64,000 nucleotides of DNA from Hydractinia symbiolongicarpus (Eukaryota; Cnidaria; Hydrozoa; Anthoathecata; Hydractiniidae). The notes below the pieces were generated by a model. The model saw only the letters and a program-made list of their open reading frames with translations, had not been told where the DNA came from and searched no databases. Shown here one piece after another: positions 36,598 through 51,800 of this stretch. Both the position numbers and the translations under genes were made by a program. Location of the stretch: assembly GCF_029227915.1 (NCBI RefSeq), contig NC_079877.1:34499851-34563850 (forward strand), written 5' to 3'. Each line of letters starts with the position of its first letter. The stretch's first letter is position 1.

Positions 36598-39500
36598 ACT
36601 AACGGATAGGATTGGTCCCACAGTAAAAAATGACTTATTTATCTAAATTTTTAAAAAAGGCTACCACAGAGCCTAATGTAATCGCTGAATTCCAGCAATC
36701 ATGTCAAATTAAGAAGAATGTTATTCCTTGGAAAACTATTGCCTCATTTATCACATTTATAAGGTCACAGTCCTGAATCAGTTCAAATAATTCCCACAGT
36801 AAATCGTTTCACTGTTAAAAGCGATACAACTTAGTATTATCCGAGGAAAATCACTAAATACATGTTGGTACTTATGTGTGACGCAACCGTTGTAACTCAA
36901 GCGGATTGACACCGTTAGAATATCAATGAAATTTAGATTTAGAAACTGTCTCTATTTCTTCAGCGCGCGATAACGGCTAGGATTAGTCCCACAATAAAAA
37001 ATGACTTATTTATCTTAATTTTTAAATAAAGCCTTACCACAGCGCCCAGTGTAATCGCTGAGTTCCAGCAGTTATGTCAAATTAAGAAGAATATCATTTC
37101 TTGTAGTCAAAATGACTCATTTATCACATTTATAAGGTCAAAGTTAAAATCAGTTCAATTAAGTCCCACAGTCAATCGTTTCACTGTTGAAAGAGATACA
37201 ACTTAGTAATATCGGAAAAAAATCACTAAATACATGTTGGTACGAATGTGTGACGCAACCGTTGTAACTCAAACGGATTGACACCGTTAGAAAATCAATG
37301 AAATTTAGTTTTAGAAACTGTCTCTATTTCTTCAGCGCGCGATAACGGCTAGGATTGGTCCCACAGTAAAAAATGACTTATTTATCTGAATTTTAAATAA
37401 AGCCTTACCACAGCGCCCAGTGTAATCGCTGAGTTCCTGCAATCATGTCAAATTAAGAAGAATATCATTTCTTGTAGTCAAATGACTCATTTATCATATT
37501 TATAAGGTCAAAGTCCAAAATCAGTTCAATTAAGTCCCACAGTCAATCGTTTCACTGTTGAAAGCGATACAACTTAGTAATATCGGAAAAAAATCACTAA
37601 ACACATGTTGGTACGAATGTGTGACGCAACCGTTGTAACTCAAACGGATTGACACCGTTAGAAAATCAATGAAATTTAGTTTTAGAAACTGTCTCTATTC
37701 CTTCAGCGCGCGATAACGGCTAGGATTGGTCCCACAGTAAAAAATGACTTATTTATCTGAATTTTTAAATAAAGCCTTACCACAGCGCCCAGTGTAATCG
37801 CTGAGTTCCTGCAATCATGTCAAATTAAGAAGAATATCATTTCTTGTAGTCAAATGACTCATTTATCATATTTATAAGGTCAAAGTCCAAAATCAGTTCA
37901 ATTAAGTCCCACAGTCAATCGTTTCACTGTTGAAAGCGATACAACTTAGTAATATCGGAAGAAAATCACTAAATAAATGTTGGTACGATTATGTGACGCA
38001 ACCGTTGTAAGTCAAACGGATTGACACCGTTAGAAAGTCAATGAAATGTATTTTTTCAAACTGTCTCTATTTCTTCGGCGCGCGATAACGGCTAGGATTG
38101 GTCCCACAGTACAGAATGACTTATTTATCTTAATTTTTAAATAAAGCGTTACCACAGCGCCCAGTGTAATCATTGAGTTCCATCAATCATGTCAAATTAA
38201 GGAGAATGTTATTTCTTCTAGTCAAGATGGCTCATTTATTACATTTATAAGGTCAAAGTCCAAAATCAATTCAATTAAGTCCCACAGTCAATCGTTTCTC
38301 TGTTGAAAGCGATACAACTTAGTAATATCGGAAGAAAATCACTAAATACATGTTGGTACGATTATGTGACGCAACCGTTCTAACTCAAACGGATTGACAC
38401 CGTTAGAAAGTCAATGAAATGGAATTTTTGAAACTGTCTCTATATCTTCAGCGCGCGCTAACGGCTAGGATTGGTCCCACACTAAAAATGACTTATTTAT
38501 CTAAATTTTTAAATGAATCGCTACCACAGGGTCCAGTGTAATCGCTGAGTTCCGGAAATCATGTCAAATTAAGAAGAATATCATTTCTTGTAGTCAAAAT
38601 GACTCATTTATCACATTTATAAGGTCAAAGTCCAAAATCAGTTCAATTAAGTCCCACAGTCAATCGTTTCACTGTTGAAAGCGATACAACTTAGTAATAT
38701 CGGAAAAAAATCACTAAATACATGTTGGTACGAATGTGTGACGCAACCGTTGTAACTCAAACGGTTTGACACCGTTAGAAAATCAATGAAATTTAGTTTT
38801 AGAAACTGTCTCTATTTCTTCAACGCGCGATAACGGCTAGGATTGGTCCCACAATAAAAATTGGCTTATTTATCTTAATTTTTAAATAAAGCCTTACCAC
38901 AGCGCCCAGTGTAATCGCTGAGTTCCAGCAATCATGTCAAATTAAGAAGAATATCATTTCTTGTAGTCAAAATGACTCATTTATCACATTTATAAGGTCA
39001 AAGTCCAAAATAAGTTCAATTAAGTCCCACAGTCAATCGTTTCACTGTAGAAAGCGATACAACTTAGTAATATCGGAAAAAAATCACTAAATACACGTTG
39101 GTACGAATGTGTGACGCAACCGTTGTAACTCAAACGAATTGACACCGTTAGAAAATCAATGAAATGTTGTTTTCGAAACTGTCTCTATTTCTTCAGCGCG
39201 CGCTAACGGCTAGGATTGGTCCCACACTAAAAATGACTTATTTATCTAAATTTTTAAATAAATCGCTACCACAGGGTCCAGTGTAATCGCTGAGTTCCGG
39301 AAATCATGTCAAATTAAGAAGAATATCATTTCTTGTAGTCAAAATGACTCATTTATCACATTTATAAGGTCAAAGTCCAAAATCAGTTCAATTAAGTCCC
39401 ACAGTCAATCGTTTCACTGTTGAAAGCGATACAACTTAGTAATATCGGAAGAAAATCACTAAATACATGTTGGTACGATTATGTGACGCAACCGTTGTAA

Positions 39501-42500
39501 GTCAAACGGATTGACACCGTTAGAGAGTCAATGAAATGTAGTTTTTCAAACTGTCTCTATTTCTTCGGCGCGCGATAACGGCTAGGATTGGTCCCACAGT
39601 ACAAAATGACTTATTTATCTTAATTTTTAAATAAAGCGTTACCACAGCGCCCAGTGTAATCGGTGAGTTCCATCAATCATGTCAAATTAAGGAGAATGTT
39701 ATTTCTTCTAGTCAAGATGGCTCATTTATTACATTTATAAGGTCACAGTCCTGAATCAGTTCAAATAATTCCCACAGTAAATCGTTTCACTGTTAAAAGC
39801 GATACAACTTAGTATTATCCGAGGAAAATCACTAAATACATGTTGGTACTTATGTGTGACGCAACCGTTGTAACTTAAACGGATTGACACCGTTAGAATA
39901 TCAATGAAATTTAGATTTAGAAACTGTCTCTATTTCTTCAGCGCGCGATAACGGCTAGGATTAGTCCCACAATAAAAAATGACTTATTTATCTTAATTTT
40001 TAAATAAAGCCTTACCACAGCGCCCAGTGTAATCGCTGAGTTCCAGCAGTCATGTCAAATTAAGAAGAATATCATTTCTTGTAGTCAAAATGACTCATTT
40101 ATCACATTTATAAGGTCAAAGTTAAAATCAGTTCAATTAAGTCCCACAGTCAATCGTTTCACTGTTGAAAGCGATACAACTTAGTAATATCGGAAAAAAA
40201 TCACTAAACACATGTTGGTACGAATGTGTGACGCAACCGTTGTAACTCAAACGGTTTGACACCGTTAGAAAATCAATGAAATTTAGTTTTAGAAACTGTC
40301 TCTATTTCTTCAACGCGCGATAACGGCTAGGATTGGTCCCACAATAAAAATTGGCTTATTTATCTTAATTTTTAAATAAAGCCTTACCACAGCGCCCAGT
40401 GTAATCGCTGAGTTCCAGGAATCATGTCAAATTAAGAAGAATATCATTTCTTGTAGTCAAAATGACTCATTTATCACATTTATAAGGTCAAAGTCCAAAA
40501 TAAGTTCAATTAAGTCCCACAGTCAATCGTTTCACTGTAGAAAGCGATACAACTTAGTAATATCGGAAAAAAATCACTAAATACACGTTGGTACGAATGT
40601 GTGACGCAACCGTTGTAACTCAAACGAATTGACACCGTTAGAAAATCAATGAAATGTTGTTTTCGAAACTGTCTCTATTTCTTCAGCGCGCGCTAACGGC
40701 TAGGATTGGTCCCACACTAAAAATGACTTATTTATCTAAATTTTTAAATAAATCGCTACCACAGGGTCCAGTGTAATCGCTGAGTTCCGGAAATCATGTC
40801 AAATTAAGAAGAATATCATTTCTTGTAGTCAAAATGACTCATTTATCACATTTATAAGGTCAAAGTCCAAAATCAGTTCAATTAAGTCCCACAGTCAATC
40901 GTTTCACTGTTGAAAGCGATACAACTTAGTAATATCGGAAGAAAATCACTAAATACATGTTGGTACGATTATGTGACGCAACCGTTGTAAGTCAAACGGA
41001 TTGACACCGTTAGAGAGTCAATGAAATGTAGTTTTTCAAACTGTCTCTATTTCTTCGGCGCGCGATAACGGCTAGGATTGGTCCCACAGTACAAAATGAC
41101 TTATTTATCTTAATTTTTAAATAAAGCGTTACCACAGCGCCCAGTGTAATCGGTGAGTTCCATCAATCATGTCAAATTAAGGAGAATGTTATTTCTTCTA
41201 GTCAAGATGGCTCATTTATTACATTTATAAGGTCACAGTCCTGAATCAGTTCAAATAATTCCCACAGTAAATCGTTTCACTGTTAAAAGCGATACAACTT
41301 AGTATTATCCGAGGAAAATCACTAAATACATGTTGGTACTTATGTGTGACGCAACCGTTGTAACTTAAACGGATTGACACCGTTAGAATATCAATGAAAT
41401 TTAGATTTAGAAACTGTCTCTATTTCTTCAGCGCGCGATAACGGCTAGGATTAGTCCCACAATAAAAAATGACTTATTTATCTTAATTTTTAAATAAAGC
41501 CTTACCACAGCGCCCAGTGTAATCGCTGAGTTCCAGCAGTCATGTCAAATTAAGAAGAATATCATTTCTTGTAGTCAAAATGACTCATTTATCACATTTA
41601 TAAGGTCAAAGTTAAAATCAGTTCAATTAAGTCCCACAGTCAATCGTTTCACTGTTGAAAGCGATACAACTTAGTAATATCGGAAAAAAATCACTAAACA
41701 CATGTTGGTACGAATGTGTGACGCAACCGTTGTAACTCAAACGGATTGACACCGTTAGAAAATCAATGAAATTTAGTTTTAGAAACTGTCTCTATTCCTT
41801 CAGCGCGCGATAACGGCTAGGATTGGTCCCACAGTAAAAAATGACTTATTTATCTGAATTTTTAAATAAAGCCTTACCACAGCGCCCAGTGTAATCGCTG
41901 AGTTCCTGCAATCATGTCAAATTAAGAAGAATATCATTTCTTGTAGTCAAATGACTCATTTATCATATTTATAAGGTCAAAGTCCAAAATCAGTTCAATT
42001 AAGTCCCACAGTCAATCGTTTCACTGTTGAAAGCGATACAACTTAGTAATATCGGAAGAAAATCACTAAATAAATGTTGGTACGATTATGTGACGCAACC
42101 GTTGTAAGTCAAACGGATTGACACCGTTAGAAAGTCAATGAAATGTAGTTTTTCAAACTGTCTCTATTTCTTCGGCGCGCGATAACGGCTAGGATTGGTC
42201 CCACAGTACAGAATGACTTATTTATCTTAATTTTTAAATAAAGCGTTACCACAGCGCCCAGTGTAATCATTGAGTTCCATCAATCATGTCAAATTAAGGA
42301 GAATGTTATTTCTTCTAGTCAAGATGGCTCATTTATTACATTTATAAGGTCAAAGTCCAAAATCAATTCAATTAAGTCCCACAGTCAATCGTTTCTCTGT
42401 TGAAAGCGATACAACTTAGTAATATCGGAAGAAAATCACTAAATACATGTTGGTACGATTATGTGACGCAACCGTTCTAACTCAAACGGATTGACACCGT

Positions 42501-45500
42501 TAGAAAGTCAATGAAATGGAATTTTTGAAACTGTCTCTATATCTTCAGCGCGCGCTAACGGCTAGGATTGGTCCCACACTAAAAATGACTTATTTATCTA
42601 AATTTTTAAATGAATCGCTACCACAGGGTCCAGTGTAATCGCTGAGTTCCGGAAATCATGTCAAATTAAGAAGAATATCATTTCTTGTAGTCAAAATGAC
42701 TCATTTATCACATTTATAAGGTCAAAGTCCAAAATCAGTTCAATTAAGTCCCACAGTCAATCGTTTCACTGTTGAAAGCGATACAACTTAGTAATATCGG
42801 AAAAAAATCACTAAATACATGTTGGTACGAATGTGTGACGCAACCGTTGTAACTCAAACGGTTTGACACCGTTAGAAAATCAATGAAATTTAGTTTTAGA
42901 AACTGTCTCTATTTCTTCAACGCGCGATAACGGCTAGGATTGGTCCCACAATAAAAATTGACTTATTTATCTTAATTTTTAAATAAAGCCTTACCACAGC
43001 GCCCAGTGTAATCGCTGAGTTCCAGCAATCATGTCAAATTAAGAAGAATATCATTTCTTGTAGTCAAAATGACTCATTTATCACATTTATAAGGTCAAAA
43101 ACCAAAATAAGTTCAATTAAGTTCCACAGTCAATCGTTTCACTGTAGAAAGCGATACAACTTAGTAATATCGGAAAAAAATCACTAAATACACGTTGGTA
43201 CGAATGTGTGACGCAACCGTTGTAACTCAAACGAATTGACACCGTTAGAAAATCAATGAAATGTTGTTTTCGAAACTGTCTCTATTTCTTCAGCGCGCGC
43301 TAACGGCTAGGATTGGTCCCACACTAAAAATGACTTATTTATCTAAATTTTTAAATAAATCGCTACCACAGGGTCCAGTGTAATCGCTGAGTTCCGGAAA
43401 TCATGTCAAATTAAGAAGAATATCACTTCTTGTAGTCAAAATGACTCATTTATCACATTTATAAGGTCAAAGTCCAAAATAAGTTCAATTAAGTCCCACA
43501 GTCAATCGTTTCACTGTAGAAAGCGATACAACTTAGTAATATCGGAAAAAAATCACTAAATACACGTTGGTACGAATGTGTGACGCAACCGTTGTAACTC
43601 AAACGAATTGACACCGTTAGAAAATCAATGAAATGTTGTTTTCGAAACTGTCTCTATTTCTTCAGCGCGCGCTAACGGCTAGGATTGGTCCCACACTAAA
43701 AATGACTTATTTATCTAAATTTTTAAATAAATCGCTACCACAGGGTCCAGTGTAATCGCTGAGTTCCGGAAATCATGTCAAATTAAGAAGAATATCATTT
43801 CTTGTAGTCAAAATGACTCATTTATCACATTTATAAGGTCAAAGTCCAAAATCAGTTCAATTAAGTCCCACAGTCAATCGTTTCACTGTTGAAAGCGATA
43901 CAACTTAGTAATATCGGAAGAAAATCACTAAATACATGTTGGTACGATTATGTGACGCAACCGTTGTAAGTCAAACGGATTGACACCGTTAGAAAGTCAA
44001 TGAAATGTAGTTTTTCAAACTGTCTCTATTTCTTCGGCGCGCGATAACGGCTAGGATTGGTCCCACAGTACAAAATGACTTATTTATCTTAATTTTTAAA
44101 TAAAGCGTTACCACAGCGCCCAGTGTAATCGGTGAGTTCCATCAATCATGTCAAATTAAGGAGAATGTTATTTCTTCTAGTCAAGATGGCTCATTTATTA
44201 CATTTATAAGGTCACAGTCCTGAATCAGTTCAAATAATTCCCACAGTAAATCGTTTCACTGTTAAAAGCGATACAACTTAGTATTATCCGAGGAAAATCA
44301 CTAAATACATGTTGGTACTTATGTGTGACGCAACCGTTGTAACTCAAACGGATTGACACCGTTAGAATATCAATGAAATTTAGATTTAGAAACTGTCTCT
44401 ATTTCTTCAGCGCGCGATAACGGCTAGGATTAGTCCCACAATAAAAAATGACTTATTTATCTTAATTTTTAAATAAAGCCTTACCACAGCGCCCAGTGTA
44501 ATCGCTGAGTTCCAGCAGTCATGTCAAATTAAGAAGAATATCATTTCTTGTAGTCAAAATGACTCATTTATCACATTTATAAGGTCAAAGTTAAAATCAG
44601 TTCAATTAAGTCCCACAGTCAATCGTTTCACTGTTGAAAGCGATACAACTTAGTAATATCGGAAAAAAATCACTAAACACATGTTGGTACGAATGTGTGA
44701 CGCAACCGTTGTAACTCAAACGGATTGACACCGTTAGAAAATCAATGAAATTTAGTTTTAGAAACTGTCTCTATTCCTTCAGCGCGCGATAACGGCTAGG
44801 ATTGGTCCCACAGTAAAAAATGACTTATTTATCTGAATTTTTAAATAAAGCCTTACCACAGCGCCCAGTGTAATCGCTGAGTTCCTGCAATCATGTCAAA
44901 TTAAGAAGAATATCATTTCTTGTAGTCAAATGACTCATTTATCATATTTATAAGGTCAAAGTCCAAAATCAGTTCAATTAAGTCCCACAGTCAATCGTTT
45001 CACTGTTGAAAGCGATACAACTTAGTAATATCGGAAGAAAATCACTAAATAAATGTTGGTACGATTATGTGACGCAACCGTTGTAAGTCAAACGGATTGA
45101 CACTGTTAGAAAGTCAATGAAATGTAGTTTTTCAAACTGTCTCTATTTCTTCGGCGCGCGATAACGGCTAGGATTGGTCCCACAGTACAGAATGACTTAT
45201 TTATCTTAATTTTTAAATAAAGCGTTACCACAGCGCCCAGTGTAATCATTGAGTTCCATCAATCATGTCAAATTAAGGAGAATGTTATTTCTTCTTGTCA
45301 AGATGGCTCATTTATTACATTTATAAGGTCAAAGTCCAAAATCAATTCAATTAAGTCCCACAGTCAATCGTTTCTCTGTTGAAAGCGATACAACTTAGTA
45401 ATATCGGAAGAAAATCACTAAATACATGTTGGTACAATTATGTGACGCAACCGTTCTAACTCAAACGGATTGACACCGTTAGAAAGTCAATGAAATGGAA

Positions 45501-48500
45501 TTTTTGAAACTGTCTCTATATGTTCAGCGCGCGCTAACGGCTAGGATTGGTCCCACACTAAAAATGACTTATTTATCTAAATTTTTAAATGAATCGCTAC
45601 CACAGGGTCCAGTGTAATCGCTGAGTTCCGGAAATCATGTCAAATTAAGAAGAATATCATTTCTTGTAGTCAAAATGACTCATTTATCACATTTATAAGG
45701 TCAAAGTCCAAAATCAGTTCAATTAAGTCCCACAGTCAATCGTTTCACTGTTGAAAGCGATACAACTTAGTAATATCGGAAAAAAATCACTAAATACATG
45801 TTGGTACGAATGTGTGACGCAACCGTTGTAACTCAAACGGTTTGACACCGTTAGAAAATCAATGAAATTTAGTTTTAGAAACTGTCTCTATTTCTTCAAC
45901 GCACGATAACGGCTAGGATTGGTCCCACAATAAAAATTGACTTATTTATCTTAATTTTTAAATAAAGCCTTACCACAGCGCCCAGTGTAATCGCTGAGTT
46001 CCAGCAATCATGTCAAATTAAGAAGAATATCATTTCTTGTAGTCAAAATGACTCATTTATCACATTTATAAGGTCAAAGTCCAAAATAAGTTCAATTAAG
46101 TCCCACAGTCAATCGTTTCACTTTAGAGAGCGATACAACTTAGTAATATCGGAAAAAAATCACTAAATACACGTTGGTACGAATGTGTGACGCAACCGTT
46201 GTAACTCAAACGAATTGACACCGTTAGAAAATCAATGAAATGTTGTTTTCGAAACTGTCTCTATTTCTTCAGCGCGCGCTAACGGCTAGGATTGGTCCCA
46301 CACTAAAAATGACTTATTTATCTAAATTTTTAAATAAATCGCTACCACAGGGTCCAGTGTAATCGCTGAGTTCCGGAAATCATGTCAATATAAGAATAAT
46401 ATCATTTCTTGTAGTCAAAATGACTCATTTATCACATTTATAAGGTCAAAGTCCAAAATCAGTTCAATTAAGTCCCACAGTCAATCGTTTCACTGTTGAA
46501 AGCGATACAACTTAGTAATATCGGAAAAAAATCACTAAATACATGTTGGTACGAATGTGTGACGCAACCGTTGTAACTCAAACGGTTTGACACCGTTAGA
46601 AAATCAATGAATATTAATTTTAGAAACTGTCTCTATTTCTTCAACGCGCGATAACGGCTAGGATTGGTCCCACAATAAAAATTGACTTATTTATCTTAAT
46701 TTTTAAATAAAGCCTTACCACAGCGCCCAGTGTAATCGCTGAGTTCCAGCAATCATGTCAAATTAAGAAGAATATCATTTCTTGTAGTCAAATGACTCAT
46801 TTATCATATTTATAAGGTCAAAGTCCAAAATCAGTTCAATTAAGTCCCACAGTCAATCGTTTCACTGTTGAAAGCGATACAACTTAGTAATATCGGAAGA
46901 AAATCACTAAATAAATGTTGGTACGATTATGTGACGCAACCGTTGTAAGTCAAACGGATTGACACCGTTAGAAAGTCAATGAAATGTAGTTTTTCAAACT
47001 GTCTCTATTTCTTCGGCGCGCGATAACGGCTAGGATTGGTCCCACAGTACAGAATGACTTATTTATCTTAATTTTTAAATAAAGCGTTACCACAGCGCCC
47101 AGTGTAATCATTGAGTTCCATCAATCATGTCAAATTAAGGAGAATGTTATTTCTTCTAGTCAAGATGGCTCATTTATTACATTTATAAGGTCAAAGTCCA
47201 AAATCAATTCAATTAAGTCCCACAGTCAATCGTTTCTCTGTTGAAAGCGATACAACTTAGTAATATCGGAAGAAAATCACTAAATACATGTTGGTACGAT
47301 TATGTGACGCAACCGTTCTAACTCAAACGGATTGACACCGTTAGAAAGTCAATGAAATGGAATTTTTGAAACTGTCTCTATATCTTCAGCGCGCGCTAAC
47401 GGCTAGGATTGGTCCCACACTAAAAATGACTTATTTATCTAAATTTTTAAATAAATCGCTACCACAGGGTCCAGTGTAATCGCTGAGTTCCGGAAATCAT
47501 GTCAAATTAAGAAGAATATCATTTCTTGTAGTCAAAATGACTCATTTATCACATTTATAAGGTCAAAGTCCAAAATCAGTTCAATTAAGTCCCACAGTCA
47601 ATCGTTTCACTGTTGAAAGCGATACAACTTAGTAATATCGGAAAAAAATCACTAAATACATGTTGGTACGAATGTGTGACGCAACCGTTGTAATTCAAAC
47701 GGTTTGACACCGTTAGAAAATCAATGAAATTTAGTTTTAGAAACTGTCTCTATTTCTTCAACGCGCGATAACGGCTAGGATTGGTCCCACAATAAAAATT
47801 GACTTATTTATCTTAATTTTTAAATAAAGCCTTACCACAGCGCCCAGTGTAATCGCTGAGTTCCAGCAATCATGTCAAATTAAGAAGAATATCATTTCTT
47901 GTAGTCAAAATGACTCATTTATCACATTTATCAGGTCAAAGTCCAAAATAAGTTCAATTAAGTCCCACAGTCAATCGTTTCACTGTAGAAAGCGATACAA
48001 CTTAGTAATATCGGAAAAAAATCACTAAATACACGTTGGTACGAATGTGTGACGCAACCGTTGTAACTCAAACGAATTGACACCGTTAGAAAATCAATGA
48101 AATGTTGTTTTCGAAACTGTCTCTATTTCTTCAGCGCGCGCTAACGGCTAGGATTGGTCCCACACTAAAAATGACTTATTTATCTAAATTTTTAAATAAA
48201 TCGCTACCACAGGGTCCAGTGTAATCGCTGAGTTCCGGAAATCATGTCAAATTAAGAAGAATATCATTTCTTGTAGTCAAAATGACTCATTTATCACATT
48301 TATAAGGTCAAAGTCCAAAATCAGTTCAATTAAGTCCCACAGTCAATCGTTTCACTGTTGAAAGCGATACAACTTAGTAATATCGGAAAAAAATCACTAA
48401 ATACATGTTGGTACGAATGTGTGACGCAACCGTTGTAACTCAAACGGTTTGACACCGTTAGAAAATCAATGAAATTTAGTTTTAGAAACTGTCTCTATTT

Positions 48501-48884
48501 CTTCAACGCGCGATAACGGCTAGGATTGGTCCCACAATAAAAATTGACTTATTTATCTTAATTTTTAAATAAAGCCTTACCACAGCGCCCAGTGTAATCG
48601 CTGAGTTCCAGCAATCATGTCAAATTAAGAAGAATATCATTTCTTGTAGTCAAAATGACTCATTTATCACATTTATAAGGTCAAAGTCCAAAATAAGTTC
48701 AATTAAGTCCCACAGTCAATCGTTTCACTGTAGAAAGCGATACAACTTAGTAATATCGGAAAAAAATCACTAAATACACGTTGGTACGAATGTGTGACGC
48801 AACCGTTGTAACTCAAACGAATTGACAACGTTAGAAAATCAATGAAATGTTGTTTTCGAAACTGTCTCTATTTCTTCAGCGCGC
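36598..48884 (+). repeat. HOR family shuffled in 4-, 5-, 8- and 11-monomer steps
   Basis: About 33 monomers (366xx to 485xx) draw on a small set of types. One type has cacactaaaaatg and ccggaaatc. Another has tgtagaaagc, cacgttgg and gttgttttcg. A third has cagtacagaatg and catgatgagt-like cattgagttcc with caagatgg. A fourth has gtcaaagttaaaatc. Offsets between like monomers are 1490 (38829 to 40319), 2979 (41437 to 44416), 4097 (37712 to 41809) and 1862 (45160 to 47022). The gtcaaagttaaaatc mark is at about 33041, 37137, 40115, 41605 and 44584. No single period describes the region. Blocks were copied repeatedly in whole-monomer steps, and the right part (46278-48884) contains several composite monomers. 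Confidence 0.82.
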
Positions 48885-51800
48885 GCTAACGGCTAGGATT
48901 GGTCCCACAGTACAAAATGACTTATTTATCTTAATTTTTAAATAAAGCGTTACCACAGCGCCCAGTGTAATCGGTGAGTTTCATCAATCATGTAAAATTA
49001 AGGATAATGTTATTTCTTCTAGTCAAAATGGCTCATTTATTACATTTATAAGGTCAAAGTCCAAAATCAGTTCAACTAAGTCCCACAGTCAACCGTTTCA
49101 CTGTTGAAAGCGATACAACTTAGTAATATCGGAAGAAAATCACTAAATACATGTTGGTACGATTATGTGACGCAACCGTTGTAAGTCAAACGGATTGACA
49201 CCGTTAGAAAGTCAATGAAGTGGAGTTTTTGAAACTGTCTCTATTTCTTCAGCGCGCGATAACGGCTAGGATTGGTCCCACAGTACAAAATGACTTATAT
49301 ATCTCAATTTATAAATAAACCGTTACCACAGCGCCCAGTGTAATCGTTGAGTTCCATCAATCATGTCAAATTAAGGAGAATGTTGTTTCTTCTAGTCAAA
49401 ATGGCTCATTTATTACATTTATAAGGTCAAAGTCCAAAATCAGTTCAATTAAGTCCCATAGTCAATCGTTTCTCTGTTGAAAGCGATACAACTTAGTAAT
49501 ATCAGAAGAAAATCACTAAATATATGTTGGTACGATTATGTGACGCAACCGTTCTAACTCAAACGGATTGACACTGTTAGAAAGTCAATGAAATGGTGTT
49601 TTTGAAACTATCTCTATATCTTCAGCGCGCGCTAACGGCTAGGATTGGTCCCACAGTAAAAATGACTTATTTATCTAAATTTTTAAATGAATCGGTACCA
49701 CAGGGTCCAGTGTAATCGCTGAGTTCCGACAATCATGTCAAATTAAGAAGAATATCATTTCTTGTAGTCAAAATGACTCATTTATCATATTTATAAGGTC
49801 AAAGTCCAAAATCAGTTCAATTAAGTCCCACAGTCAATCGTTTAACTGTTGAAAGCGATACAACTTAGTAATATCGGAAAAAAATCACTAAATACATGTT
49901 GGTACGAATGTGTGACGCAACCGTTGTAACTCTAACGGATTGACACCGTTAGAAAATCAATGAAATTTAGTTTTAGAAACTGTCTCTATTTCTTCAACGC
50001 GCGATAACGGCTAGGATTGGTCCCACAATAAAAATTGACTTATTTATCTTAATTTTTAAATAAAGCCTTACCACAGCGCCCAGTGTAATCGCTGAGTTCC
50101 AGCAATCATGTCAAATTAAGAAGAATATCTTTTCTTGTAGTGAAAATGACTCATTTATCACATTTATAAGGTCAAAGTCCAAAATCAGTTCAATTAAGAC
50201 CCACAGTCAATCGTTTCACTGTTGAAAGCGATACAACTTAGTAATATCGGAAAAAAATCACTAAATACATGTTGGTACGAATGTGTGACGCAACCGTTGT
50301 AACTCAAACGGATTGACACCGTTAGAAAGTCAATGAAATTTAGTTTTAGAAACTATCTCTATTTTTTCAGCGTGCGATAACGGCTAGGATTGGTCCCACA
50401 GTAAAAAATGACTTATTTATCTTAATTTTTAAATAAAGCATTACCACAGCGCCCAGTGAAATCGCTGAATTCTAGCAATCATGTCAATTTAAGAAGAATA
50501 TCATTTCTTGTAGTGAAAATGACTCATTTATCACATTTATAAGGTCAAAATCCAAAATCAGTTCAATTAAGTCCCACAGTCAATCGTTTCACTGTTAAAA
50601 GCGATACAACTTAGTAATATCGGAAGAAAATCACTAAATACATGTTGGTACGATTATGTGACACAACCGTTGTAAGTCAAACGGATTGACACCGTTAGAA
50701 AGTCAATGAAATGTTGTTTTTGAAACTGTCTCTATTTCTTCAGCGCGCGATAACGGCTAGGGTTGGTCCCACAGTACAAAATGACTTATTTATCTTAATT
50801 TTTAAATAAAGCGTTACCACAGCGCCCAGTGTAATCGGTGAGTTTATCAATCATGTCAAATTAAGGAGAATGTTATTTCTTCTAGTCAAAATGGCTCATT
50901 TATTACATTTATAAGGTCAAAGTCCAAAATCAGTTCAACTAAGTCCCACAGTCAATCGTTTCACTGTTGAAAGCGATACAACTTGGTAATATCGGAAGAA
51001 AATCACTAAATACATGTTGGTACGATTATGTGACGCAACCGTTGTAAGTCAAACGGATTGACACCGTTAGAAAATCAATGAAGTGGAGTTTTTGAAACTG
51101 TCTCTATTTCTTCAGCGCGCGATAACGGCTAGGATTGGTCCCACAGTACTAAATGACTTATTTATCTCAATTTATAAATAAACCGTTACCACAGCACCCA
51201 GTGTAATCGGTGAGTTCCATCAATCATGTCAAATTAAGGAGAATGTTATTTCTTCTAGTCAAAATGGCTCATTTATTACATTTATAAGGTCAAAGTTCAA
51301 AATCAGTTCAATTAAGTCGCACAGTCAAACGTTTCACAGTTAAAAGCGATGCAACCTAGTAATATCCGAATACTTTCGCTAAATACATGTTCGTACGAAT
51401 ATGTGACGCAACCGTTGTAACTCAAACGGAATTATACCGCCAAGAAATCAATGAAATGTAGTTTTTGAGAATGTCTTTATTTCTTCAGCGCATGGTAACA
51501 GCCAGGATTGGTCCCACAGTAAGAAAATCTTATTTATCTAAATTTTTAAATAAAGCGCTACCGCAGAGCCTAATGTAACCGCTGAATTCCAGCAATCATG
51601 TCAAATTAAGAAGAATGTTATTCCTTAGAGACCAATTGGCGCATTAATCACATTTATAAGGTCAAAGTCCAAAATCAGTTTAATTAAGTCCCACAGTCAA
51701 TCGCTTCACTGTTGAAAGCGATACAACTTAGTAATATCGGAAGAAAATCAGTAAATACATGTTGGTACGAATGTGTGACGCAACCGTTGTAACTCAAACG

